Positions 51,701-60,000 of a DNA stretch of 60,000 bases are shown piece by piece. Position 1 is the first letter of the stretch. The number at the start of each line of letters is the position of its first letter. The DNA is from Nematostella vectensis (taxonomy: Eukaryota > Cnidaria > Anthozoa > Actiniaria > Edwardsiidae): the NCBI RefSeq assembly GCF_932526225.1, contig NC_064039.1, positions 1,180,001 through 1,240,000 on the forward strand, written 5' to 3'. The position numbers and the translations under genes were made by a program. The notes below the pieces were generated by a model. It searched no databases and was not told the origin of the DNA. It saw nothing but the letters and a program-made list of their open reading frames with translations.

Positions 51701-52960
51701 AATTTTTGATGATTTTTAACGGAAAACGCAAAAATTATTTCAAAATAGTAAAAATATTCCGTGACTGCTGATTTAGAGCGGATGGTCTGGCCCCCCGGAA
51801 GTAAACGGGTGACTATGCGGCTTTAAACCATAATCATTACAACTAATCGAATCCTTCTTTTCCATTGAAGGAAAGCCAAGAAGGATGAATACTTAAAGAA
51901 AGAATTAAAAGAAAAGAAGAAGAGGGAGAAAACAGAGAAAGAAAAACAAGAAGAGGAAAAGTACGAGAAGACAATCAAGAGTGCGGACGAGTTCCAGAAA
52001 TGGGTGGAGAGTAAAGGGAAGCCACGACACGCCCCGCCGCCTCCCACACTTACACAGAGGTTAGTCTCTGACAAATAATTCTACTGACTGATAACTAGTG
52101 CCTGATAGTTATTGGTGCACCTTTTTGACATCAAAACAATACCAGTTCTGCATTAATTGGTTATTGCTCTTTCAGAGCATGGGTTCCTGGCAGTCGGCAC
52201 ACGGCAGATTGCATCCCGGGCCAGGTACAGCCTGTCATCCAAGCGCCGACACCCACCCGCGCACGGACGCTGTCTGGATTCTATCGATTCGCCAACACAA
52301 AGGTAACACACATGCACTCACTAACACTATGGCATATCTGCATACCGTAACAAAGTGTAGCGGGTACACTGTTAATTAATTAAATTAAAGTAATTTAAAA
52401 ATGAATGAATGCACACAGATTTAGTGGTACACCATTTTCATTCGCGTAACAAAGTCGCTTATTGCCCCGTACGTGTATTGAGTTATGGAAAGAGGGATGA
52501 CCGAGGTAATGAGCAGCAGTATGCGGACAGCGTCCGCGTCACGCTCGTGTGGGTGCTTTTTCCACGTCGCCGAAAGGGAGGTGGGTATAGGTAGAAAATT
52601 GTTGACACTTACCGGCTTGCGTATCTGGTTTAAAAGGCCACGGCATCTAAGTTTGGGCCTTAAATTAGTCCGGGTTTCACGTGGGAATGCAGGCTATATT
52701 AGCGTCATAATTTATTATCATTTTAAGTTAGAAGGATCGCGCATAACGACAATTTGCGGCATTCTTGCTAATGAAAATAGTATTAGCAATACTGACTGAA
52801 AATACCGTATAAAGTATTAGCAATACTGACTGAAAATACCGTATAAAGTATTAGCAATACTGACTGAAAATACCGTGTAAAGCATTAGCAATACTGACTT
52901 AGCAAGTACTGATATCTACTAATGGGAAATATTTTTTCTCCTCAGAATTATGGTTATTGA
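45598..52960 (+). CDS. MAP9: Microtubule-associated protein 9 (ASAP)-like protein
   Basis: Seven exons: 45598-45883, 46940-48652, 49460-49839, 50214-50497, 51871-52059, 52176-52302, 52946-52960. They join in phase (2,994 nt) to 997 residues, longer than vertebrate MAP9 (about 650) because exon 2 encodes a long low-complexity acidic/basic region. The N terminus has KRVSFERELADSDEEN, like the RTTFQDEL start of the family. The C-terminal third is highly charged coiled coil with five W-K repeats (YDNWLSRKN, FQSWNQQKE, FESWKSKKDEE, FENWKAKKDEY, FQKWVESKG) at W758, W801, W844, W888 and W932. That is the MAP9 signature. MAP9 binds microtubules, spindle and ciliary axoneme. The protein ends SGFYRFANTKNYGY. 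No transcript support was available for the exon set. Confidence 0.84.
46940..48652 (+). CDS. MAP9: MAP9 exon 2 (1.7-kb charged, Ser/Asp-rich exon)
   Basis: Acceptor cattatag before GTGAGAGGC; donor CATAAAG|gtaaaaaa. It encodes about 570 residues rich in Ser, Asp, Glu, Lys and Arg with repeated acidic-serine motifs (HSDSDEDVR, SDDDSDDDV, ISDDEDDEDS, EDSDEEIP), typical casein kinase 2 sites. It contains an internal duplication, SKLSYLESTEEEEDDD and SKLSYLGSTEDEDEK. It is predicted to be disordered. Confidence 0.85.
48660..48890. repeat. CAAA/CAGA tetranucleotide microsatellite directly past the MAP9 exon 2 donor
   Basis: Runs of (acaa)n, (acag)n and (ac)n start about 8-15 bp after the donor gtaaaa and continue for about 230 bp, ending in acaaacgaacagg. 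On the opposite strand they give spurious Cys/Leu/Val-rich ORFs. Confidence 0.93.
48920..49467. repeat. 49-bp (and 29-bp short form) minisatellite carrying the MAP9 exon 3 acceptor
   Basis: The long unit is ggatatctggcgtctttgat, agctaacaagctgttataat, tccactata. Each contains CTAAC (branch-site consensus), about 25 bp of spacer, and ctatag|gatatctg, identical to the true exon 3 acceptor at 49458-49459 plus the first 8 exon bases. Copies of the acceptor AG lie at 48991, 49135, 49213, 49262, 49311, 49360 and 49409, the last five exactly 49 bp apart and in register with the true site. A shortened 29-bp unit lacking the acceptor is interspersed at 48930-49130. Confidence 0.93.
50498..51535. repeat. 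37-bp G-rich minisatellite starting at the MAP9 exon 4 donor
   Basis: The unit is aggggcctacccaagagggg then tgctttagggtgtggcc, about 28 copies with length variants. The first copy includes the donor: AACTG|gtaggtgggggcggggccct aligns with later ttagggtgggggcggggccc. The plus (MAP9 sense) strand is G-rich with several G3-G4 runs per unit, so G-quadruplex or R-loop formation is possible. ORFs inside it are artefacts. Confidence 0.93.
51649..51828. mobile_element. MITE-like element with ~30-bp terminal inverted repeats in MAP9 intron 4
   Basis: The left end ttaaagccgcactgtcacc then agtttacttc is matched by the inverted right end gaagtaaacgggtgactatg then cggctttaa (about 25 of 30 positions). 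The element is about 180 bp with an AT-rich non-coding core. It ends about 40 bp before the exon 5 acceptor. The target-site duplication may be TA or TTAA; not certain. Confidence 0.75.
52770..52900. repeat. 34-bp repeat (3-4 copies) near the MAP9 last-exon acceptor
   Basis: The unit is tattagcaatactgactgaa then aataccgtataaag. It ends about 45 bp upstream of the exon 7 acceptor at 52945. Each unit contains actgac, which fits the loose branch-site pattern yUnAy. Unlike the 49-bp array it does not copy the acceptor itself. Confidence 0.88.
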
Positions 52961-53085
52961 AGAATACATCTACAGCCTCTCATTGAAACTACAAAACATC
53001 ACCCAATCCATAAGGCTCACACAACAGAACAATTTTAAAATGTCTGTATCTTATTTGAACTAGATTTTAATTTTAACAAATGTAC

Positions 53086-53091
53086 AATAAA
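53086..53091 (+). terminator. Candidate polyadenylation signal for MAP9
   Basis: AATAAA lies 126 bp past the MAP9 stop codon and is followed by a T/G-rich stretch (tgttttgtttcttgttatg), as expected of a cleavage region. Confidence 0.65.
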
Positions 53092-53556
53092 TGTTTTGTT
53101 TCTTGTTATGCTCTCCGAGTACGCTCTATGCTAGCAATGCAGCCCGACGTCGGGGGCTTTATAGCAATTACACACCATAGTTTCCCCGAAGTTTTGCGTT
53201 GTTTTTAGCAAGTCTGATGCATACCAAACACCGCATGGTGTAATACTCTCACTGGCAGGCCATAAATTTCCACGCCATATGGTCAGAGTCCACTGTATCC
53301 TTACTCTTTGACTTGGTGCACTAGCAGATCATGCATTTCCACTCAGTGTATGACTCCTCGTAGTTATAAATTGTAACGCCATATGGTCAGAGTACATTGT
53401 ATTCTTGTTCTCTGACTTGGTGCACTAGCAGATCACGCATTTCCACTCAGTGTATGACTCCTCCTAGTTCTGCACTGTACCAATTTGGTCCATAGCCTGC
53501 ACATTATCCTTGAGTTTACTGAGTAGACTCTGTAGACTTTGTTATTGAGGCGTACT
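53092..53556. other. Tail-to-tail intergenic segment with a ~120-bp direct duplication
   Basis: It separates the convergent 3' ends of MAP9 and the right-hand gene. The motif gacttggtgcactagcagat then ca(c/t)gcatttccactcagtg occurs twice (about 53300 and 53420), preceded both times by ccatatggtcagagt. No gene is visible. Confidence 0.65.
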
Positions 53557-56500
53557 CTAGTTATGGTGCTGCATTTCTTCGTCATCGCTCAGCTGGCCGC
53601 CGCTACTCGCGGGGCTGGGTGTGTCTGAGCCCTTGCTGTTCGCGGCTGACCCGTCCTGAAGCAGCTCAACCACATAGTCAGAGCTGTCTGTCTCGAAATA
53701 CTTCGTAAGGGTGAGCTGGAAGAGACAGAGCAATAAGTTAAATTGTGTTCGCAGTTGACTCGGAAAAAAAAAACATATCTGAGATACGGATACGAAAGCG
53801 GTGGTCACCCCGGTTTCCTCCCCCCGTATCCCCTTCTTCTTTAAACAATGAACACGAACGAAGATTTAGCAATACACAATAATGTACGAAAAGCAGCACA
53901 GTACAGAAGGGTTTGAGGTGTGCGGATCCCAAGCTCTCTTATAGGGAGTGAAAGAGTGTAAAAGTTGTTATATCAGTTGACTTACTGCACTTTAGCGCAC
54001 CTATTTGCATGTTTGCCGTGCTATTGTGGCTTGCTGCGTTATCAGACCCAGTCGCGACAGCATTCTACGCAACTTCCATGACGTAGTTGTACGATCCATT
54101 AAAAACTAGTCGCGGCAATTTTGCTAACTACTTGACGTGCTCTTCCACCCAAATTCCTTGTCGAGGCTGTATATCATCTGTTGCGGCTTTAGTTGCGGCA
54201 ATATCATCACATACTTGATAAGCCATTGCATGCTTGTTGCGTGTTACCTGTCGAGGCTATACATCATCTGTTGCGGCTTTAGTTGCGGCAATATCATCAC
54301 ATACTTGATAAGCCATTGCATTGCTTGTTGTCATGCCGTTGCGCATTACTTGTCGAGGCTATATATCATCTGTTGCGGCTTTAGTTGCGGCAATATCGCA
54401 ACCTACCTGATAAGGCATTACATGCTTGTTGTCATGCCGTTGCGCATTACCTGTCGAGGCTGTGCGATCTGCTGCTGTAGGAACGTCACCTTCGTTATCG
54501 TCCTCACAAGTAGATCTTTGATCTGGGAATAGGAGAAAACGCAATTATGCCTGGTGCACACTTGTGACACAACGACATAGGCGCGCGCACTTTTATGTTC
54601 ATATGTTCAAGTGCCCTTATGCCCATGTGGTTATGTCAATCCAATAAAACCCAATAAAACCCAATAAAACTTCTGCGTGTAGTCTGGGTGTTACCTTACG
54701 TAAAATTTGTGACTGTTTTTGTTTGTATATTACTTGCGTACGGTATGTATTTTTTTATATGTATGTAGTCCTGCGTAGTTTGCCCTTTGCTTGCGTCCAG
54801 TGTGGGTGTTTCTTATCTCACTAGTGTGACACAACGACATCGGCGCGCGCACTTTTATGTTCATATGTTCAAGTGCCCTTATGCCCATGTGGTTATGTCG
54901 TTATCTCACTAGTGTGCACAAGGCATTAGACGCGATGACTTGTACCAAGAAAATAAAACTTCTGCGTGTAGTCTGGGTGTTACCTTACGTAAAATTTGTG
55001 ACTGTTTTTGTTTGTATATTACTTGCGTACGGTATGTATTTTTTTATATGTATGTAGTCCTGCGTAGTTTGCCCTTTGCTTGCGTCCAGTCTGGGTGTTT
55101 CTTACGTGCAATTTACGTGAAGTCTGCATGTTTTTTTTAAAATTGTTTGCGTGTTGTTAGTTTTGATCTCTCATTTGCGTAAAACCATACAACTGGTCTT
55201 TATAATGTTCCACATGTCATGTAACTCGTTTTATCTAAGTTTCCCGAGCAAGTGTGTTACATACAGTTGACTGCTTGCGAAGCGAAGGAAATGCAAATAT
55301 TCAGAAATTTCTTCCCGAAAAATGAATGATTCATGTGACATGTGGTACATTGGAAATGTGTTATCCACCAGCAACACATAAAAAGGGTGCGTAGTACAGT
55401 TTTTGAAAACTCTGTATTTGTATGGATATCGGTCCCATTGGGATCAGAATGTGCACTGTAATACTGCTAGGGCTATACTAACTAGTATTCTGTGATGGGT
55501 TTTCAATCTCTGTGATATATTTTTTCGTAAGAATATAATGTAAATTGTTGTATTACCTTGGTGCGATTTAGGAACGCGGCTCTGGGGTCCTTGATATTGG
55601 TGTTGAGGGATTGAAGACTAGTGGATAACTTCATTAAACTGGCCTGTGGAAGTGACATCAATTGTAGTGAAAACAAAAATCTCTTTATTATATAAGGGTA
55701 GACCGCTTAGGGTTATTTTGTTATATTTATATATTGCTAAAAATCACAGTAACGTGTAACGATCATAACATATTTCATACAGTAGCACGTTATGCTGGAA
55801 AAAAGCCTTGTTGCGTAGTATTTCACAGTGTGATTGTGGAAAAATAAACACTCTCTAATGCAATGTAGTAATGCTGCCGTTAAAATGATCCTTCTCGAAT
55901 CTTTGTGTCCTGTTGATGGCTCATGATATCTATATGTGGCTTACCCCTTCGATGGCTGGTAGATGAGTACATACTATGTTATGTGGTTAGAGGCTGGTAG
56001 ATGAGTACATATCATGTTATGTGGTTAGAGGCTGGTAGATGAGTACATGCCATGTTATGTGGTTAGAGGCTGGTAGATGAGTACATACCATGTTATGTGG
56101 TTAGAGGCTGGTAGATGAGTACATGCCATGTTATGTGGTTAGAGGCTGGTAGATGAGTACATGCCATGTTATGTGGTTAGAGGCTGGTAGATGAGTACAT
56201 GCCATGTTATGTGGTTAGAGGCTGGTAGATGAGTACATGCCATGTTATGTGGTTAGAGGCTGGTAGATGAGTACATATCATGTTATGTGGTTAGAGGCTG
56301 GTAGATGAGTACATATCATGTAATGTGGTTAGAGGCTGGTAGATGAGTACATATCATGTTATGTGGTTAGAGGCTGGTAGATGAGTACATACCATGTTAT
56401 GTGGTTAGAGGCTGGTAGATGAGTACATATCATGTTATGTGGTTAGAGGCTGGTAGATGAGTACATGCCATGTTATGTGGTTAGAGGCTGGTAGATGAGT

Positions 56501-57877
56501 ACATATCATGTTATGTGGTTAGAGGCTGGTAGATGAGTACATACTATGTTATGTGGTTAGAGGCTGGTAGATGAGTACATACCATGTTATGTGGTTAGAG
56601 GCTGGTAGATGAGTACATGCCATGTTATGTGGTTAGAGGCTGGTAGATGAGTACATGCCATGTAATGTGGTTAGAGGCTGGTAGATGAGTACATACCATG
56701 TTATGTGGTTAGAGGCTGGTAGATGAGTACATATCATGTTATGTGGTTAGAGGCTGGTAGATGAGTACATATCATGTAATGTGGTTAGAGGCTGGTAGAT
56801 GAGTACATATCATGTTATGTGGTTAGAGGCTGGTAGATGAGTACATATCATGTTATGTGGTTAGAGGCTGGTAGATGAGTACATGCCATGTTATGTGGTT
56901 AGAGGCTGGTAGATGAGTACATATCATGTTATGTGGTTAGAGGCTGGTAGATGAGTACATGCCATGTAATGTGGTTAGAGGCTGGTAGATGAGTACATAC
57001 CATGTTATGTGGTTAGAGGCTGGTAGATGAGTACATGCCATGTTATGTGGTTAGAGGCTGGTAGATGAGTACATGCAATGTAATGTGGTTAGAGGCTGGT
57101 AGATGAGTACATACCATGTTATGTGGTTAGAGGCTGGTAGATGAGTACATGCCATGTTATGTGGTTAGAGGCTGGTAGATGAGTACATACCATGTTATGT
57201 GGTTAGAGGCTGGTAGATGAGTACATACCATGTTATGCGGTTAGAGGCTGGTAGATGAGTACATATCATGTTATGTGGTTAGAGGCTGGTAGATGAGTAC
57301 ATATCATGTAATGTGGTTAGAGGCTGGTAGATGAGTACATATCATGTTATGTGGTTAGAGGCTGGTAGATGAGTACATGCCATTTTATGTGGTTAGAGGC
57401 TGGTAGATAAGTACATACCATTTTATGTGGTTAGAGGCTGGTGGATGAGTACATGTCATGTGAATGTGGCTTACCCCTTCTGAGGCTGGTATACTGTCAC
57501 TGCCAAGAGATAGGTCCACTAGTGCAATGATGACATAGAGGAGATGGTAGTCAGAGTCCTCATCTGGCCTAAGGGCATCCACCAGTGCCACAACCTGGTA
57601 ACATACAGTAATACAAATTAACAAAGCATTCGAGGAGTACAGAAAGAACACTGGTTTTTCCCACCTTTTCCAAAGTCACACAGACATCATTCCCCTCCTT
57701 GGTATCACAATTATAAGGAACCTCATTGAACTGGTTGACAAAACGTCTGATGAGAGCAAGACTGAAGATGCATCTTAGCTCTATACCTCTTGGGGTGTGT
57801 GGTAGAAGATGTACGATATGCAGCAAGTTTGTAGGATGTGTACTTAGCTGCTCTAGATGCTTCACAAGTAATTGCAC
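53557..57877 (-). CDS. C-terminal part of an unidentified helical protein (5 exons; 5' part beyond right edge)
   Basis: Minus-strand exons: 57877-57665, 57594-57475, 55643-55557, 54522-54451, 53715-53557. All joins are phase 0 with good GT-AG sites, giving 215 residues and a TAG stop. The first two exons read VQLLVKHLEQLSTHP, LLHIVHLLPHTPRGIELRC and VVALVDALRPDEDSDYHLLY, leucine-rich amphipathic helices as in ARM/HEAT-like folds. The next two give ASLMKLSTSLQSL and RTKIKDLLVRTITKVTFLQQ. The tail is acidic and Ser-rich (SPASSGGQLSDDEEMQHHN). I do not recognise the family with confidence. The C-terminal region of SLF2/FAM178 (SMC5/6 localisation) is one candidate, from a general impression only. 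A database search with the 215 residues would settle it. Confidence 0.72.
54137..54465. repeat. ~100-bp tandem repeat (3 copies) containing the exon donor at 54451
   Basis: Units contain tgtcgaggctatatatcatc, tgttgcggctttagttgcgg, caatatc and acttgataagccattgca. On the gene's sense strand each starts with the exon end AGCCTCGACAG followed by the donor: gtaatgcgc (true, 54450), a(g)taatgcgc (about 54350), gtaacacgc (about 54250) and a decayed aaggaattt (about 54160). At least one extra copy keeps an intact GT donor. Confidence 0.85.
54560..55140. repeat. ~260-290-bp direct duplication in the intron between the 55557 and 54522 exons
   Basis: tttatgttcatatgttcaag, tgcccttatgcccatgtggt occurs at about 54593 and 54855. 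A second shared block starting cttctgcgtgtagtctgggt occurs at about 54670 and 54960 and extends over 130 bp. Ends differ slightly, suggesting a tandem duplication followed by small changes. Confidence 0.85.
55935..57470. repeat. 38-bp minisatellite, about 40 copies, bounded by two copies of an exon-intron junction
   Basis: The unit is ggctggtagatgagtacata then ccatgttatgtggttaga. At its right edge it runs into the true donor of exon 57475-57594 (sense: CCAGCCTCAGAAGGG|gtaagccaca). At its left edge (55931-55957) is a second copy of the same junction, CCAGCCATCGAAGGG|gtaagccaca. The unit itself aligns with the junction after an internal deletion (ccagcctctaaccaca against CCAGCCTC…taagccaca), so it derives from it. 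Variation is limited to atgcc/atacc/atatc and tta/taa. Confidence 0.94.
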
Positions 57878-58140
57878 CTGAAATGACAGATACCACACCA
57901 TCATTGTCTATCCACTGTCATTATAATTACAGTAAGTATTCTAAGAACTCTCACCAACGATTTCTACAATGCCAAAACTGCTTCTCACTCCCATAAAATT
58001 ATCACTTGAAACCAAGATTTTATTTTTAATGAATTTCCAACGCATTGCAGTGATTTGACTTGGTATGAAGCCCCTAAAGTTTAAGCCATGACAAAACTGA
58101 AGCCAAAATATATCTTGTTGATTGGAATTTATGAGGGTAC
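57878..58140. other. Intronic sequence upstream of exon 57665-57877
   Basis: About 260 bp of AT-rich single-copy DNA. It ends in the acceptor ctgtcatttcag of that exon on the minus strand. No further exon is visible. Confidence 0.5.
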
Positions 58141-58144
58141 GTTT

Positions 58145-60000
58145 AAAGAGTAGTGTCAGGAACCCCTGGAGACCAACCCTACAAGGTAGTATCAGAAACC
58201 CCTGGGGACCCCCCTTGGGTAGTATCATGAACCCAGGGAAGTATTAGGAACCCCTGGGGACCCCATTTTGGAAGTATCAGGAACACCTGGGGAACCCCTT
58301 GGGTACAGGATAGTATCAGGAACCCCTGTAGACCCCCCTTGGGTACAGGATAGTATCAGGAACCCTGTAGACCCCCCTTGGGGACAGGATAGTATCAGGA
58401 ACCCCTGTAGACCTCCCTTGTGTAGTATCAGGAACCCCTGGGGACCCCCTTTAGTAGTATCAGGAACCCAGGGAAGTATCAGGAACCCCTGGGACCCCCC
58501 CCCTTTAGTAGTATCAGGAACCCAGGGTAGTAGTATCAGGGTAGTATCAGGAACCCCTGTAGACCTCCCTTGGGTAGTATCAGGAACCCCTGGGGGACCC
58601 CCCTTGGGTAGTATCAGGAACCCAGGGTAGTATCAGGAACCCCTGTAGACATCCCTTGGGTAGTATCAGGAACCCAGGGTAGTATCAGGAACCGCTGGGG
58701 GACCCCCCTGGGGTAGTATCAGAAACCCAGGGTAGTATCAGGAACCCCTGGAGACCCCCCTTGGGTAGTATCAGGAACCACTGGAGACCCCCCTTGGGTA
58801 GTATCAGGAACCCAGTGTAGTATCAGGAAAGTATCAGGAACCCAGTGTAGTATCAGGGTAGTATCAGGAACCCCTGGAGACACCCTCTAGGGTACAGGAT
58901 AGTATCAGGAACTCCTGGAGACCCCCCCTTAAGGTTGGTTCACTGTTGAACGTAAGCGCAAGCAGAACGCACATAGTTTTGCGATTCTCACTATAACATA
59001 AGTACAAGAGGATGCAACTGCTTGATTTTCTTGCACTTGTGTTCGACCAATTCTCACTTGTGTTGCACTTCCGTTTGCGTTTACGCTTGCGTCCCAGTGA
59101 GAACCAACCTTGAGGTACAGGGTAGTATCAGGAACCCCTGTAGACCCCCCTTGGGTGAAGGGTAGTGTCAGGAACCCCTGTAGACCCCCCTTGGGTACAG
59201 GGTAGTATCAGGAACCCCTGTAGACCTCCCTTGGGTACAGGGTAGTGTCAGGAACCCCTGTAGACCTCCCTTGGGTACAGGGTAGTGTCAGGAACCCCTG
59301 TAGACCCCCCTTGGGTACAGGGTAGTGTCAGGAACCCCTGTAGACCCCCCTTGGGTACAGGGTAGTATCAGGAACCCCTGTAGACCCCCCTTGGGTACAG
59401 GGTAGTATCAGGAACCCCTGGGGACCCCCCTTGGGTACAGGGTAGTATCAGGAACCCCTGTAGACCCCCCTTGGGTACAGGGTAGTATCAGGAACCCCTG
59501 TAGACCCCCCTTGGGTACAGGGTAGTATCAGGAACCCCTGTAGACCCCCTTGGATACAGGGTAGTATCAGGAACCCCTGTAGACCCCCTTGGGTACAGGG
59601 TAGTATCAGGAACCCCTGTAGACCCCCCTTGGGGACAGGATAGTATCAGGAACACCTGGGGACCCCCCTTGGGTACAGGGTAGTATCAGGAACCCCTGTA
59701 GACCCCCCTTGGGTACAGGGTAGTATCAGGAACCACTGTAGACCTCCCTTGGGTACAGGGTAGTATCAGGATCCCCTGTAGACCCCCCTTGGGTGAAGGG
59801 TAGTGTCAGGATCCCCTGTAGACCCCCCTTGGGTACAGGATAGTATCAGGAACCCCTGTAGACCCCCCTTGGGTACAGGATAGTATCAGGAACCCCTGTA
59901 GACCCCCCTTGGGTACAGGGTAGTGTCAGGAACCCCTGTAGACCCCCCTTGGGTACAGGGTAGTGTCAGGAACCCCTGTAGACCCCCCTTGGGTACAGGG
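58145..60000. repeat. ~40-bp minisatellite (about 40 copies) continuing past the right edge
   Basis: The unit is gggtagtatcaggaacccct then gtagacccccc ttgggtaca. It is regular from 59,110 onward and irregular, with truncated units, at 58,145-58,930. The array grows more homogeneous toward the right edge. It lies in an intron of the minus-strand gene whose upstream exons are outside the window. Confidence 0.93.
58931..59111. mobile_element. 181-bp MITE-like element inserted in the 40-bp array
   Basis: It starts aaggttggttcactgttgaa, cgtaagcgcaag and ends cgcttgcgtcccagtgagaa, ccaacctt, an imperfect terminal inverted repeat of about 30 bp. The flanks on both sides are repeat-unit sequence (cccccctt / gaggtacaggg), so it inserted after the array formed. 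Confidence 0.78.

Noticed and set aside
51259-51709. Gly/Pro-rich ORFs in the 37-bp array
   Set aside because: Repeat-derived, in a MAP9 intron, and closing into unique intron and MITE sequence.
54137-54532. 131-codon plus-strand ORF with Cys-rich repeats
   Set aside because: It is antisense to the 100-bp repeat and exon 54451-54522. The exon frame on the minus strand has splice sites and continuity; this one has neither.
58268-58630. 120-codon ORF in the right-edge array
   Set aside because: Repeat-derived (SGTPVDPPWVQDS-like units), with no unique sequence.

Overview
This is a window of animal nuclear DNA. Its genes have many exons with GT-AG introns, one GPCR gene has no introns, and the repeats include a LINE fragment, MITE-like elements and a very large mass of minisatellites. 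The gene set (mitochondrial choline dehydrogenase, RCCD1, MAP9/ASAP, a rhodopsin-like GPCR) is that of a metazoan. The short introns and divergent intronless GPCR would fit an invertebrate such as an anthozoan cnidarian, but that is inference, not something the sequence proves.

Layout. From 38,827 down to 471 on the minus strand lie the first six exons (341 codons) of a choline dehydrogenase gene (CHDH). Its 3' part is off the left edge. Intron 5 is about 27 kb and is almost wholly one 42-bp minisatellite of roughly 640 copies (about 945-27,765). Intron 4 (about 8.2 kb) carries an opposite-strand intronless GPCR gene (29,552-30,514), a LINE 3' fragment, a 3.5-kb 46-bp minisatellite and a 40-bp minisatellite. 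Region 39-42.3 kb shows no gene that I can support. RCCD1 (minus, 7 exons, 366 codons) occupies 42,393-45,095. It is head-to-head, 502 bp apart, with a MAP9-like gene (plus, 7 exons, 997 codons, 45,598-52,960). Convergent with MAP9 is the 3' end of a minus-strand gene I cannot name with confidence (5 exons, 53,557-57,877; its 5' part is off the right edge).

The most notable pattern is that many minisatellites sit on, or within a few bases of, exon-intron junctions, and several repeat units contain the junction itself. In CHDH this holds for the donors of exons 3, 4, 5 and 6. In MAP9 it holds for the donors of exons 2 and 4 and the acceptor of exon 3, and in the right-hand gene for two donors. 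Units therefore copy real 5' splice sites (11 intact decoy donors in CHDH intron 4) or a complete branch-site-plus-acceptor module (7 decoy acceptors in MAP9 intron 2). A splice-junction-seeded tandem amplification process is my best candidate for something undescribed here. All exon joins were checked by hand for reading-frame phase; no alignment or transcript data were available.
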